Source of the DNA: Mesorhizobium sp.
GTDB taxonomy: Bacteria; Pseudomonadota; Alphaproteobacteria; Rhizobiales; Rhizobiaceae
Length of the DNA stretch: 64,000 bases
Direction: 5' to 3'
NCBI GenBank assembly: GCA_004020365.1
Contig: SAQR01000003.1
Span: forward strand, 218,461-282,460
Position 1 is the stretch's first letter. The number at the start of each line of letters is the position of its first letter. Positions 7,989 to 16,997 of this stretch are shown here, in pieces. The translations under genes were made by a program, and so were the position numbers. The notes under the pieces were generated by a model. The model did no database searches. It saw nothing but the letters and a program-made list of their open reading frames with translations, and was not told the origin of the DNA.

Positions 7989-8831
7989 ATGTTGGAATTG
8001 GTCCTGCTCAGGACGTTCGTCGCCGTGTTCGACGAAGGCGGCTTCAGTCGGGCAGCAGCGCGACTGAACCTTACGCAGTCGGCGGTCAGTGGGCACCTGC
8101 GCCGTCTCGAAGAGCAGGTCGGAAAGCCGTTACTCAGAAGGACGACGCGCTCGCTGGAGATGACACAAGATGGCGAGCGCCTGCTCGCCTATGCCCGGGC
8201 GATGCTCGCCCTTAACCGGGATGCTTTGGCCGATCTGGCGCAGGCACCCTTTCACGGCAGAGTTCGCGTCGGTCTCTCGGAAGACTTCGCGCAGGTCCCC
8301 ATCCTTCGCGCCTTGCAGGCATTCGGCGCTGATCGCCGCGGGTTGCAGGTCGAGGTGCAAGTCGGGATTCCGGGTGCGCTGCTCACGAAGATGAAGGAGG
8401 GCAATATCGAACTGGTGCTCGGATCACAGTGTGAGGGTGAGGAGATGGGGCGCCTGCTGTGGCGCGAGCCTCTTGTCTGGGCATGGGCGGATCATACCGG
8501 CGTGGATCTTCCCGACCCGCTGCCATTGGCAGTGTTGCCGGAACCTTGCCCCTACAGGGAAGTTGCTCTTGAACGGCTTGCCACGGCCGGGATCAGCCAG
8601 CGCACGGTGATGATCTGCGCCAGCAACGCCAGCCTGAGGGCGGCTGCCATCTCAGGCTTCGCTGTAGCGCCGATGATCGTCAGTCAACTGAGAAACGGCT
8701 TGGTCAGGGTACCCGAAAGCTACGGCCTGCCAGAGTTGCCGGAAGCGCAGTTCAGGCTATTTGCCGCATCGAAAGAACTGGCGGAGGCCATCATGAACGC
8801 CGTTCCCCGAAGGCACGCTGGCGAGGAGTGA
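7989..8831 (+). CDS. LysR family transcriptional regulator
   Basis: DNA-binding regulator of 280 residues with an N-terminal winged helix-turn-helix (residues about 3-62, containing FSRAAARLNLTQSAVSGHLR) and a C-terminal periplasmic-binding-like effector domain. The ATG at 7989 starts the standard LysR N-terminus MLELVLLRTF; the open frame extends much further upstream into the azoR-like gene but that part is not conserved. It is divergent from the azoR-like reductase, and a T-N11-A dyad lies between them, so the reductase is the probable target. The inducer is unknown, perhaps a quinone or other electrophile. Confidence 0.9.
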   Translation: MLELVLLRTFVAVFDEGGFSRAAARLNLTQSAVSGHLRRLEEQVGKPLLRRTTRSLEMTQDGERLLAYARAMLALNRDALADLAQAPFHGRVRVGLSEDFAQVPILRALQAFGADRRGLQVEVQVGIPGALLTKMKEGNIELVLGSQCEGEEMGRLLWREPLVWAWADHTGVDLPDPLPLAVLPEPCPYREVALERLATAGISQRTVMICASNASLRAAAISGFAVAPMIVSQLRNGLVRVPESYGLPELPEAQFRLFAASKELAEAIMNAVPRRHAGEE

Positions 8832-8923
8832 ACTCGCACCAGCGCTTGGCCGTCTCGGTCTGATGCTTGGGTACGAGGGTGTTACGTCTCATAGGAACTA
8901 AATCCGTGGCGGCGCAAAACTTT

Positions 8924-8957
8924 CGGGGCCGGACATCTGGCCGGAAGGCCGGCCCCG
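8924..8957 (-). terminator. Hairpin after the DUF302 gene
   Basis: Arms CGGGGCCGG and CCGGCCCCG pair perfectly across 16 bases just beyond the DUF302 stop at 8967. On the minus strand the stem is followed by AAAGTTTT, a weak T-rich tail. The converging LysR gene ends 93 bases away, so it may stop transcripts from both sides. Confidence 0.6.
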
Positions 8958-8966
8958 CTTCATGGG

Positions 8967-9452
8967 TCATTTCTCGATGCTGGAGGTGACGGACTGGATC
9001 ACTTCGGTCGCCATCTTGAATTCCCTGGTGCGGCTTTCGATGCCGTGGCGCCTAGCGATGTAGTCGAAGTCGGTGTAGGACGCGTAGACCGAGCCATCAG
9101 CCGTCTGGTAAACGACGACGCGCACCGGCCAGTCGAGGCCGGCTTTCGGGTTCGCGGTGATGAAGGTCGTGCCGAGTGCCGGGTTGCCGAACATGATGAG
9201 CCGCGACGGCCTGACGACATTGCCGGCTGCGTTGCCGAGCTTGGCCTGGTCGATGACACCGAACAACGTGATGCCCTTGTCGGCGACATCCTTCTTGATC
9301 CGCGACACGGTCTCTGCAACCGAATAGCCGCTCTTGACTGTGACGACGCCGTCTGACGCCGTCTCAGCATTGGCCTGGGCCAGAAACCCCGGGGTGGCAA
9401 GCGTCAGGACAAGCGCCGTCGCCGCAAGGGTCGATTTGACTGAATTGATCAT
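8967..9452 (-). CDS. Secreted DUF302 domain protein
   Basis: Periplasmic or surface protein of 161 residues. A typical signal peptide lies at residues 1-28 (MINSVKSTLAATALVLTLAT, then a cleavage region around QANAETA), followed by a single DUF302 domain (AETVSRIKKDVADKGITLFG through the LIMFGNPALGTTF motif). DUF302 proteins are widespread in bacteria and lack a firm biochemical role. The start at 9452 is chosen because it begins the signal peptide; the open frame extends 49 residues further without sense. It follows the MFS gene on the same strand after a palindrome. Confidence 0.85.
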   Translation of the reverse strand: MINSVKSTLAATALVLTLATPGFLAQANAETASDGVVTVKSGYSVAETVSRIKKDVADKGITLFGVIDQAKLGNAAGNVVRPSRLIMFGNPALGTTFITANPKAGLDWPVRVVVYQTADGSVYASYTDFDYIARRHGIESRTREFKMATEVIQSVTSSIEK

Positions 9453-9588
9453 TTTTCTTTCTCCGTGAGTGAAGCCGGTCCGATGACAGGCTGGAAGAAA
9501 GGATGCGGAAAGGCTCGGCGGATTGATAATGCCGTTCGCTGCCTGAATTGATGAGTGCGGCGTATGGCTGGCGGGTTCCAGGGAAATG

Positions 9589-9608
9589 CCGCCGCTCATG
9601 AGCGGCGG
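9589..9608 (-). terminator. Palindrome between the MFS and DUF302 genes
   Basis: A perfect 20-base palindrome (arms CCGCCGCTCA and TGAGCGGCGG) just past the MFS stop codon. There is no T tract on the minus strand, so termination would be weak or factor assisted. It could instead be a protein-binding site for the DUF302 promoter. Confidence 0.35.
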
Positions 9609-9630
9609 TAAACGTCGAGGTGAAGCGGGA

Positions 9631-10851
9631 TCAGACGTGTGGCGCCGTCAGCGGGCGGGCGATTATCGTTGCCGCGACCAGGGCGGCGACGAGAACAACA
9701 ACACAAGCGGTCCAGCCGAGCCGGTCATAGACCTGGCCGAGGACAAAGCTGCCGACCAACCCGCCGGAATGGTATGAAGCAAGATAGATACCGCTCGCAG
9801 CGGCCTTGTCGCGGGCGGCGACGCGGCTGACATGGCCAGTCGTGATCGCCTGCGCCAAGAATGTTCCGATGGCGATCAGCGCCATGCCCGCAAGAACGAT
9901 CGGCAGATTTGGAGCGAGCAGCGCCAGAAGGCCGGCGATGGCTATCCCGAGCGTCAGGACGATGCCGCTGGCCGGGCCGAGCCGCCTTGCCACGCGGCCG
10001 GCGAGCGGGGTTGTCAGCATCGACGGCAGAAATACGAAATAAACGAGACCGAGCGCCATCGGCGACAGGGCCAGCGGTGCGGCGGCCAGCTGGAAATTCA
10101 CATAGGTAAACGTGCCGATGAAGACGAACAGGATCAGGAAGCCGATCGCGAAGCTACCGCGCAGTTCTCGGTTCTTAAAGTGGGCTTTCCAGGCGCCACC
10201 TACGGGAGGGTGGTCTGCGTCGATTCGCATCATGCGGTCGGTCTTCTTCAGAGTCAGCCAGACCAGCAACGCGCCGGCGATATTTAGGGCAGCGAAGGTC
10301 AGGAAGTTGATGGAGATGCCAAAGCCGTCCGCAACAGCCGCCGAAAGGATGCGGCCGAAGAAGTTGCTGGCGACGTTTCCGGTGACGTAGGCGGCGAGCG
10401 CGCCTGCCGCCTGGCCGGGTGAGAAATGCTCGGCGAGGTAGGCGATCGTCAGCGTGAAGGCCGCCGACATGCACAGGCCCTGCAGAACGCGCAGGAGGGC
10501 AAACATTGCGATGCTGTCGGTCATCGAAAGTAGCGCGGTCGGTATGGCGAGCACGACAAGGCTGAACCATATCCCGTTGCGCCGGTCGATGTTGCAGCCG
10601 AGTAGCGCCACCGCGACGCCGGCAATCGCCATTCCAAAGGTGCTGGCGTTCACCGCGAAACCCATCGTCGCGCGGCTGACGCTGAATTTGACGACGAGCG
10701 AGGGAAGGATCGCCTGCGCGGCGAAAAGGTCGACGAGTGTCAGAAATGCGATCAAGGCGATGATGCCGAAGCGCAGGCTGTCCGTCGATACCCTGCGGAG
10801 CCTGGAGGCAACGGCTTCGTCATAGCTGGCCATCGGAATTTGTCCGTGCAT
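9631..10851 (-). CDS. MFS transporter (12 transmembrane segments)
   Basis: Proton-driven inner-membrane transporter of 406 residues with the repeated hydrophobic segments of the major facilitator superfamily. The first helix (FGIIALIAFLTLVDLFAAQA) starts near residue 27, and a charged loop sits in the middle of the protein (LKKTDRMMRIDADHPPVGG). The N-terminal part resembles the drug/arabinose efflux group. The start at 10851 has GGGAG nine bases upstream; an ATG at 10833 is an alternative. The gene follows a cupin gene on the same strand 73 bases away and both may be controlled by the LysR regulator at 11627-12541. Substrate unknown. Confidence 0.87.
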   Translation of the reverse strand: MHGQIPMASYDEAVASRLRRVSTDSLRFGIIALIAFLTLVDLFAAQAILPSLVVKFSVSRATMGFAVNASTFGMAIAGVAVALLGCNIDRRNGIWFSLVVLAIPTALLSMTDSIAMFALLRVLQGLCMSAAFTLTIAYLAEHFSPGQAAGALAAYVTGNVASNFFGRILSAAVADGFGISINFLTFAALNIAGALLVWLTLKKTDRMMRIDADHPPVGGAWKAHFKNRELRGSFAIGFLILFVFIGTFTYVNFQLAAAPLALSPMALGLVYFVFLPSMLTTPLAGRVARRLGPASGIVLTLGIAIAGLLALLAPNLPIVLAGMALIAIGTFLAQAITTGHVSRVAARDKAAASGIYLASYHSGGLVGSFVLGQVYDRLGWTACVVVLVAALVAATIIARPLTAPHV

Positions 10852-10924
10852 GGTTCGACGCTCCCGAAGGGGACCGGGAACGTCGAGTGAGGTTGAGGTC
10901 AATAAGCGGGACGCTGCGGTCCGG

Positions 10925-11425
10925 TTACATCGCGCCGTGGGCGTCCATGTCCGGCGGCAGGATGTCGGCCGAATAGAGCACGGCAGGGACCGAACCGTTG
11001 TTCTTCCACCAATGCGCGAGCTGGCCGAACTCGGCGGTGGCTTCGCCGGCCTTGTGCTCGATCGCCACCTTGCAGGTGTTGCTGTATTCGCTGATCGCGC
11101 CCTCGACGACCAGGATATTTGCCGGACGCGTGGAGTGGTCGTGCCACGGCACGACGCCGCCGGGCTGCACGACGAGCTTGCGCAGACGGAACCTATTGCC
11201 CTTCCAGGCGTCGCCCTTCGTGCTGAGGTCGATCGTGCTGATGACCTCGTCGGTGACACCTTCCGGCGCGCTCGGCATCGACTGCACGGCATTGGTGGCG
11301 ACCTGGTCGACCGGGCATTCGCCGGCGTGGGCAGGTGCTGCAGCGAAAGCCGCGGCCGAAGCGAGCAGGCCGAACGCCAGAACTAGTTTGATCGGGTTGT
11401 GAGGTGCTATGACTTTCAGAAACAT
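10925..11425 (-). CDS. Secreted cupin-domain protein
   Basis: Exported single-domain cupin of 166 residues. Residues 1-34 form a signal peptide ending AAAPAHAGE. The cupin motif GGVVPWHDHSTRPANILVVEG near residues 89-109 supplies two histidines and an acidic or polar ligand for metal binding, and the second motif is weaker (GQLAHWWKNNG). Two cysteines (C37 and C117) could form a disulphide. It precedes an MFS transporter and lies downstream of a LysR gene on the same strand. The reaction cannot be inferred; binding of a small molecule in the periplasm is as likely as catalysis. Confidence 0.82.
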   Translation of the reverse strand: MFLKVIAPHNPIKLVLAFGLLASAAAFAAAPAHAGECPVDQVATNAVQSMPSAPEGVTDEVISTIDLSTKGDAWKGNRFRLRKLVVQPGGVVPWHDHSTRPANILVVEGAISEYSNTCKVAIEHKAGEATAEFGQLAHWWKNNGSVPAVLYSADILPPDMDAHGAM

Positions 11426-11626
11426 TTTGCGGTTCTCCTTTTATCGAGCCCGGCAATGGGAATTCATGCGGGGCGTGATGTGGAGATTGGGCGAGCACGG
11501 CTGCCAAGAGAAATGCCGGGTACTTCTGAATTCCATAGCCTGAAGCTATCGGGCGAGCCTGGGCGCAGTCGTACCGGCTCGCACCCGAACCGCAGGCGCA
11601 ATCCTGCGTAGTCGACGGAGTTTCGA

Positions 11627-12541
11627 TTACGCGGCGGAACGGCGCATCGAAACCGGTGATGCGCCCTCTGCCCAGCCGTAGGATTTGACCGCACCGACAA
11701 ATGTCGACACCGCGGGCGAGAAGCGGCGGCCGGCGACGGTGACGAGACACACATCGCGGGTCACCTCCGGCTCTGTCACAGGCCGCACCTGCAGCCCTGG
11801 AATCACGGCGGTGTATTCGGGGAGGAAACAGATGCCGAGCCCTCCGGCAACCATGTTCTGGATCCAGTCTTCTCGCTCGCTGGAATAGGAGATGCGAAGC
11901 TTCACTCCGCGCTCGACGCAAAGATGAGAGAGATGGTCCCAATACTCGCAGTTGACGCGTCTCAGATAGATCTCGCCGTCGATCGCGCTGATTGGCACGG
12001 TCTCGTGCTGCGCCAGCCGATGGCCGGTCGGGAACGCCAGCATGAAGCGTTCGCGAAAGAGCGGCGTCACGTCGAAGCGTTCCGGGAACTTTTCGCTCGA
12101 CGACATGATTGCGACGTCGATCTCGCCCGCCTCGAGCAGTTGTGAGAGCCGGCTTGGTACCCCTTCAACCAACTGCAACTGAATTCCCTTGTGGCGCATG
12201 TTGAAATCCGTGAGCAAACCGGTGAAGCGGCGCGGGCCGATCGTACACATGATGCCGACCTTCAGATGCGCGTTCTTGAGGCAAAGGAAGCGCGAGGCTT
12301 CCTGACGCACGCCGCTCAGTTCATCTGATATCTGTTGGAAACGCGGCCGAAGCAGCGCGCCAAGGTCGGTGATGTGGGTCAGATTGCGCTCGCGCCGGAA
12401 CAAAAGGCCGCCGACCTCGTCCTCGAGCTGCTGGATCGCGCGGCTGAGCGCCGGCTGGGTGACGTTGCATTTCTCGGCGGCGCGCGTGAAGTTCCGTGTG
12501 TCGCAGACGGCGAGGAAATATCGGATGTGGTGGATGTCCAT
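11627..12541 (-). CDS. LysR family transcriptional regulator
   Basis: A 304-residue LysR regulator. The N-terminal helix-turn-helix reads MDIHHIRYFLAVCDTRNFTR with ALSRAIQQLEDEVGG following, and the effector-binding domain occupies residues about 90-290. It resembles the CynR/OxyR-like group in its start. It is divergent from bdhA (147 bases between starts) and upstream of the cupin and MFS genes on its own strand, so either group could be its target. No single strong dyad in the bdhA gap was identified. Confidence 0.9.
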   Translation of the reverse strand: MDIHHIRYFLAVCDTRNFTRAAEKCNVTQPALSRAIQQLEDEVGGLLFRRERNLTHITDLGALLRPRFQQISDELSGVRQEASRFLCLKNAHLKVGIMCTIGPRRFTGLLTDFNMRHKGIQLQLVEGVPSRLSQLLEAGEIDVAIMSSSEKFPERFDVTPLFRERFMLAFPTGHRLAQHETVPISAIDGEIYLRRVNCEYWDHLSHLCVERGVKLRISYSSEREDWIQNMVAGGLGICFLPEYTAVIPGLQVRPVTEPEVTRDVCLVTVAGRRFSPAVSTFVGAVKSYGWAEGASPVSMRRSAA

Positions 12542-12688
12542 GCCAATCCCCTAGCGCGCCCGAGCCTTCTCCTGCCAATGCAATGGACGCATGGATTTGA
12601 TAGCACAGCGGCATTTTATTGTTGAGCACGCATCGCTCAAGGTCCCGCAGAACAGCCGCAGCGTTGCGGCACATCAACGGAGACCGAA

Positions 12689-13519
12689 ATGCTCAACGTC
12701 GGCAAACCTGAAACCGATACGCTTGCGATGCGCCGCCCCTTGGAAGGCCGGACGGCGATCGTGACCGGCTCGACCAGCGGCATCGGCCTCGGCATCGCCC
12801 GCGCCCTGGCGCAGAACGGTGCTGCCGTCATGCTGAACGGGTTCGGGGATCCGGTGGAAATCGAAACACTGCGTGCCGGCTTGGCCGAGGAAAATGATGT
12901 CGACGTCGCTTACGACAACGCCGACATGTCGAACCGCGACGCTATCCACATGATGGTGGAACGGGCCGTTGCACGCTTCGGCCAGATCGACATCGTGATC
13001 AACAACGCGGGCATACAGCATGTTGCGCCCGTCAGCGAATTTCCCGTCGCCAAATGGGACTCGATCCTGGCGATCAACCTGAGTTCGGCTTTCCATTTGA
13101 TCCAGGCGACCTTCGAGCCGATGAAGGGTCGTGGCTATGGCCGCATCATCAACATCGCCTCCGCCCATGGGCTGATCGCCTCGCCGTTCAAATCAGCCTA
13201 TGTCGCCGCCAAGCACGGCATGGTCGGATTGACGAAGGTGGTCGCACTCGAGGGCGCCGAGTACGGCGTGACTTCGAACGCGATCTGTCCAGGCTATGTC
13301 TGGACGCCACTTGTCGAGAAACAAATCGAGGATCAGGCGAAGTCGCACAACATCGCCCGCGACGCCGTCATCCGCGACATCTTTCTGAAGAACCAGCCGA
13401 CCAGGCGCTTTGCGACTGTGGAGGAGATGGGAGCGCTTGCGGTGTTTCTCTGCAGCGACTGCGCAGCTTCGATCACCGGCACAGCCTTGCCGGTCGACGG
13501 CGGCTGGACTGCGCACTGA
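12689..13519 (+). CDS. bdhA: D-3-hydroxybutyrate dehydrogenase (short-chain dehydrogenase)
   Basis: Oxidises 3-hydroxybutyrate to acetoacetate with NAD+, a step in use of the storage polymer polyhydroxybutyrate. The 276-residue protein has the SDR cofactor motif TGSTSGIG near residues 27-34, the NNAG motif, the catalytic serine in IASAHG and the YxxxK pair in YVAAK, and ends with the family pattern SITGTALPVDGGWTAH. It is about 13 residues longer at the N-terminus than usual; the start at 12689 has GGAG five bases upstream, while an ATG at 12728 would give the standard length. The next gene, 51 bases downstream, encodes a patatin-like esterase, a pairing that suits lipid or polyester turnover. 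Confidence 0.92.
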   Translation: MLNVGKPETDTLAMRRPLEGRTAIVTGSTSGIGLGIARALAQNGAAVMLNGFGDPVEIETLRAGLAEENDVDVAYDNADMSNRDAIHMMVERAVARFGQIDIVINNAGIQHVAPVSEFPVAKWDSILAINLSSAFHLIQATFEPMKGRGYGRIINIASAHGLIASPFKSAYVAAKHGMVGLTKVVALEGAEYGVTSNAICPGYVWTPLVEKQIEDQAKSHNIARDAVIRDIFLKNQPTRRFATVEEMGALAVFLCSDCAASITGTALPVDGGWTAH

Positions 13520-13570
13520 GCGCACCGTCATCGTCAAAACGTCTGCAATTTTACGCGAGGAGGGTACCCG

Positions 13571-14656
13571 ATGAACACTCATGCCGACGTTGTGAAGCTT
13601 GCCTCCAGCCAATCGGAACCGGCCGCGCCCAGCGTGGTCCGCGGGAAGCGGACGATCAACCTCGCGCTTCAGGGAGGAGGCGCGCACGGCGCCTTCACAT
13701 GGGGTGTCATCGATCGGCTCCTTGACGAGGAGAACTTGTCCCTCGAGGGGGCAGTCGCCACCAGCGCCGGGGCCATGAACGCGGCGGTGCTTGCCTACGG
13801 GCTCGCCGAAGGCGGACGGCGCGGCGCGCAGAAGGCGCTTGCGAATTTCTGGCGCCGCGTCAGCCACGCGGCGGCCTTCAGCCCTCTGCAGCCGAGCCTG
13901 CTTGACAAGATGACCGGGTCGCGTTCGCTCGAATACTCCCCGGCCTTCCTGATCCTCGATATGGTGACGCGATTGATGTCGCCCTATCAGTTCAATCCCT
14001 TGAATTTCAATCCGCTGAAAAACGTTCTCGAGCAGTCTATCGATCTCGATGCCGTCCGCATGTCGCGCTGTCCTCTGAAACTCAACATCTGCGCGACCAA
14101 TGTGCGGACCGGGAAGGTCAAGGTGTTCTCCAATGACGAGCTGTCGATCGACGCCATCATGGCGTCGGCATGCCTGCCGTTCCTGTTCCAAGCCGTCGAG
14201 ATCGACGGCGAGGCCTATTGGGACGGCGGTTACATGGGAAATCCGGCAATCTTCCCGCTGATCTATTCCTGCGACACGCCGGACGTGCTGATCGTACACA
14301 TCAATCCTATAGAACGCACCGAACTGCCGCGCTCGGCGACGGATATCCTTAATCGCATCAACGAGATAAGCTTCAACTCTTCGCTTTTGCGGGAAATGCG
14401 GGCGATCGCCTTCGTCACGCAACTGATCGACTCGGAGGCCGGCCAGACGCTCGACCTCAAGCGCATCTTCGTCCACGGCATTTCGGATGACGAGACCATG
14501 AAAAAGCTTGGCGTCTCCAGCAAGCTCAATGCCGATTGGGGCCTGCTTACGGATCTTCGCGACCGCGGCCGTGAACGCGCCGAGGAATGGCTCGAAGCCA
14601 ACTATAACCACATCGGACAGCGTTCGACGGTGGACATCCACGAACGCTATCTCTGA
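13571..14656 (+). CDS. Patatin-like phospholipase/esterase
   Basis: Serine-aspartate acyl hydrolase of the patatin family, 361 residues, start supported by AGGAGGG upstream. The oxyanion motif LALQGGGAHGAF lies near residues 36-47. The nucleophile elbow reads ATSAG, so the first glycine of the canonical GxSxG is alanine. The catalytic aspartate is in WDGGYMGNP. Because it is co-oriented with bdhA at 51 bases, a role in degradation of stored polyhydroxybutyrate or in membrane lipid turnover is plausible, but substrate is inferred only from context. Confidence 0.9.
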   Translation: MNTHADVVKLASSQSEPAAPSVVRGKRTINLALQGGGAHGAFTWGVIDRLLDEENLSLEGAVATSAGAMNAAVLAYGLAEGGRRGAQKALANFWRRVSHAAAFSPLQPSLLDKMTGSRSLEYSPAFLILDMVTRLMSPYQFNPLNFNPLKNVLEQSIDLDAVRMSRCPLKLNICATNVRTGKVKVFSNDELSIDAIMASACLPFLFQAVEIDGEAYWDGGYMGNPAIFPLIYSCDTPDVLIVHINPIERTELPRSATDILNRINEISFNSSLLREMRAIAFVTQLIDSEAGQTLDLKRIFVHGISDDETMKKLGVSSKLNADWGLLTDLRDRGRERAEEWLEANYNHIGQRSTVDIHERYL

Positions 14657-14713
14657 CAACCTCTGACAACAACTCCCGGCCGGCATTATCCCCCTCTGGA
14701 TGCCGGTTTGCTG

Positions 14714-14747
14714 AGCCCTCCGGCAACCCTCCCGGAGGGCTCTTTTC
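14714..14747 (+). terminator. Rho-independent terminator after the patatin gene
   Basis: Stem AGCCCTCCGG (14714-14723) pairs perfectly with CCGGAGGGCT (14732-14741) around an eight-base loop and is followed by CTTTTC. It closes the bdhA-patatin unit and insulates the bufferin operon that begins 140 bases later. Confidence 0.85.
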
Positions 14748-14885
14748 ATGCAGCCGGCGCATACAGCGCGTCTATCGAAACCATGCCAGGACAGCATTTC
14801 AGTTGATGGCTGCGATCGAAGAGAGTGGCTTCAGACGGGCTGATCGCCGGTCTGAACTAAACACAAACCCAGGAGACGGAAAATC

Positions 14886-15155
14886 ATGATCAATACCAAA
14901 TCGCTCATCGGCTCGGCTTTCGCCGCTGCTACCACGCTCGCCGCTAGCGCAGCCTTCGCCGGTCCGGCCGCTCAGCCGGAGTTCTCGTTCGAAAAGTGCT
15001 ACGGCGTCGTCAAGGCCGGCCAGAACGATTGCCAGACCGCCACGCATTCTTGCGCCGGGACCTCTACGGCCGACAACCAGTCCGACGCATGGATCTACGT
15101 GCCGGCCGGCACTTGCGGAAAGCTTGCCAGCGGCAGCACCGAACCCAAGGCCTGA
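14886..15155 (+). CDS. bufA1: Bufferin-type RiPP precursor, DUF2282 family (BufA1)
   Basis: Precursor of a bufferin, a periplasmic copper-binding ribosomally made and modified peptide. The 89-residue product has a Sec signal at residues 1-25 (cleavage near AFA/GPAAQ) and a core with four cysteines, C38, C49, C56 and C77, spaced as in DUF2282 peptides (EKCYG, GQNDCQT, THSCAG, GTCGKL). In studied bufferins some cysteines are converted to thiooxazole groups by the BufB-BufC pair, which is encoded immediately downstream. The start has AGGAGA upstream. The identity is very strong given the whole cassette; the number of modified cysteines here is not known. Confidence 0.93.
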   Translation: MINTKSLIGSAFAAATTLAASAAFAGPAAQPEFSFEKCYGVVKAGQNDCQTATHSCAGTSTADNQSDAWIYVPAGTCGKLASGSTEPKA

Positions 15156-15187
15156 TCCACTCCCACGCAACCCAATGGAGACGACTG

Positions 15188-16216
15188 ATGCCCAATAAGC
15201 TTCCCACCCTCCCAATTCCGCAAGCCGCGGGCATCGGTCTTCGCTCGCCGCACATTGCTGAAATGCTTAGCCGCCGCCCGTCGGCGGGTTGGCTGGAGGT
15301 TCATGCCGAAAACTACATGGGCGGTTCTGCTGCCGTCGCCGCGCTCGAAAACCTGCGTGAGACCTACCCCCTTTCTGTTCACGGCGTAGGGCTGTCTCTC
15401 GGCAGCGCTTCCGGCGTCGACCGCGACCATCTGGAACGCATGCGCAAGGTATGCGTGCGCTTCGAACCCGATCTTGTTTCCGAACACCTCGCCTGGAGCG
15501 GCGCCGATGGCGCCTACCTCAACGACCTTTTGCCGCTCCGTTACGACGAAGCAGCGCTCGCGATCGTCGCCAACAATATCAAGCTCGTTCAGGACACTCT
15601 GAAGCGCCGCATCCTGATTGAAAATCTCTCTGCCTATATCGAGTTCAGCGGTTCGGCGATGACGGAGGCCGAGTTCTTGGCCGAACTTGTGAAGCGCACG
15701 GGATGCGGCCTGCTTCTCGACGTGAACAACGTCTACGTTTCCGCCCACAATCTCGGCTTCGACGCGGCTGCGTTCATCGAAGTGCTGCCTGCCGAGGCGA
15801 TCGGCGAGATCCATCTGGCAGGCCATGCCGTCAACGACGTTGGCGATGACACGGTCCTGATCGACGACCACGGCTCGCGCGTGCCGCCCGCCGTGTGGTC
15901 ACTCTATGCCGGCGCGATCGAGAAATTCGGCCCACGCCCCACCCTGATCGAATGGGATACCGACGTGCCCGTGCTCGACGTGCTGCTGGGCGAAGCCATG
16001 TGGGCGGATATGCTTGCCGCTTCGATCGCCTTCCGCAAGCGGCAGGATTCCCTTCCTGTTTCCGCGCCGAAGCAGCCCGCTCCAGGCATTGTCGTTCCGT
16101 TCGAACGCGATGCACCGCGCGGGCAGATGCCGGTGCTTGCCGCTTTCGATGCGATCAAGCCCGCGCGCCTCGCTGCAGACCGTGACGTCAGGAGGATCCG
16201 CCATGCTGCCGCTTGA
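15188..16216 (+). CDS. bufB: MNIO-family bufferin maturase, DUF692 (BufB)
   Basis: Multinuclear non-heme iron oxidative enzyme that modifies cysteines of the BufA peptide. The 342-residue TIM-barrel protein carries the metal-binding elements of DUF692: the histidine in SVHGVGLSLG, EHLAW, the segment LLDVNNVYVSAHN, EIHLAGH and a late IEWDTDVP. The ATG at 15188 has GGAG seven bases upstream; the longer open frame would extend back into bufA. It overlaps bufC by 14 bases, so synthesis of the two maturation proteins is coupled. Confidence 0.95.
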   Translation: MPNKLPTLPIPQAAGIGLRSPHIAEMLSRRPSAGWLEVHAENYMGGSAAVAALENLRETYPLSVHGVGLSLGSASGVDRDHLERMRKVCVRFEPDLVSEHLAWSGADGAYLNDLLPLRYDEAALAIVANNIKLVQDTLKRRILIENLSAYIEFSGSAMTEAEFLAELVKRTGCGLLLDVNNVYVSAHNLGFDAAAFIEVLPAEAIGEIHLAGHAVNDVGDDTVLIDDHGSRVPPAVWSLYAGAIEKFGPRPTLIEWDTDVPVLDVLLGEAMWADMLAASIAFRKRQDSLPVSAPKQPAPGIVVPFERDAPRGQMPVLAAFDAIKPARLAADRDVRRIRHAAA

Positions 16217-16979
16217 GCATCTGCAGAACATCATAGCGCAGTCCGTGCTTGGCAACCCGCAATTCGGCCTTTCGTCGCTCGTTTCAGCGGGCCGCGCAGA
16301 TCCATGCCGACGGCTGCGCATCTATGAGAACAATACCCGCGCCTCGCTGACAGCGACGCTGATGGCCGTATTCCCAGTCGTCGTTCGCATGGTCGACGAG
16401 CGGTTCTTCCGCTATACCGCAAGCGAGTTCATTCGTCAGCATCCGCCCGGCGAGCCAAGGCTGGTGCGCTACGGCTCCGACTTCCCGCGCTTCCTCGGGA
16501 CCTTCGAAGGTCTGGCTGAAATGCCCTTCGTCGCGGAAACGGCGCGGCTTGAATGGGCGATCGCCGAGGCGCTTGATGCGGCATCACTGCCGACCCTGAA
16601 CCTGGCGGCACTGGATGGCGAAGCCTCGAGCTCGACCCCCGAACTGATGCTCCAGCCATCCTTGCGCCTCGTTATGTCGCATTGGCCGGTACTGTCGATC
16701 TGGTCGGCGCATCAGAATGGAGGCGTTCCGGATCAAGCTGATGTCTGGCAGCGAAAAGCCGAGCGCATCGCGCTCTGGAGGCACGGCGACAATGTACGCT
16801 TCGCGCGCCTCACGAGCGCCCAGTTCTCATTCCGCCATTCCCTGAAAAAGGGCCTCGGCCTGGAGAGGGCCGTTTCACGCGCCCTCACGCACGAACCAAC
16901 GTTCGATGTCCTCGGCGCCCTCGTCAGCCTGTTCGGCGAAGGCTTGGTGACCGGCATCGGCTTCGACCACCCGCAGTAA
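16203..16979 (+). CDS. bufC: DUF2063 family bufferin partner protein (BufC)
   Basis: Putative peptide-recognition partner that presents the BufA substrate to the BufB enzyme. The 258-residue product contains the DUF2063 N-terminal helical domain (pattern RLRIYENNTRASLTATLMAVFP near residues 37-60, then FIRQHPPGEPRLVRYG) and a more variable C-terminal region. It begins inside the last codons of bufB. The order DUF2282-DUF692-DUF2063-DoxX is diagnostic of bufferin loci. Confidence 0.93.
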   Translation: MLPLEHLQNIIAQSVLGNPQFGLSSLVSAGRADPCRRLRIYENNTRASLTATLMAVFPVVVRMVDERFFRYTASEFIRQHPPGEPRLVRYGSDFPRFLGTFEGLAEMPFVAETARLEWAIAEALDAASLPTLNLAALDGEASSSTPELMLQPSLRLVMSHWPVLSIWSAHQNGGVPDQADVWQRKAERIALWRHGDNVRFARLTSAQFSFRHSLKKGLGLERAVSRALTHEPTFDVLGALVSLFGEGLVTGIGFDHPQ

Positions 16980-16997
16980 ACGAAAATGGAGAGACCA

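Noticed and set aside
13193-14797. A 534-codon minus-strand open frame
   Set aside because: It lies antisense to bdhA and the patatin gene, has no family features and reflects GC-rich codon bias.
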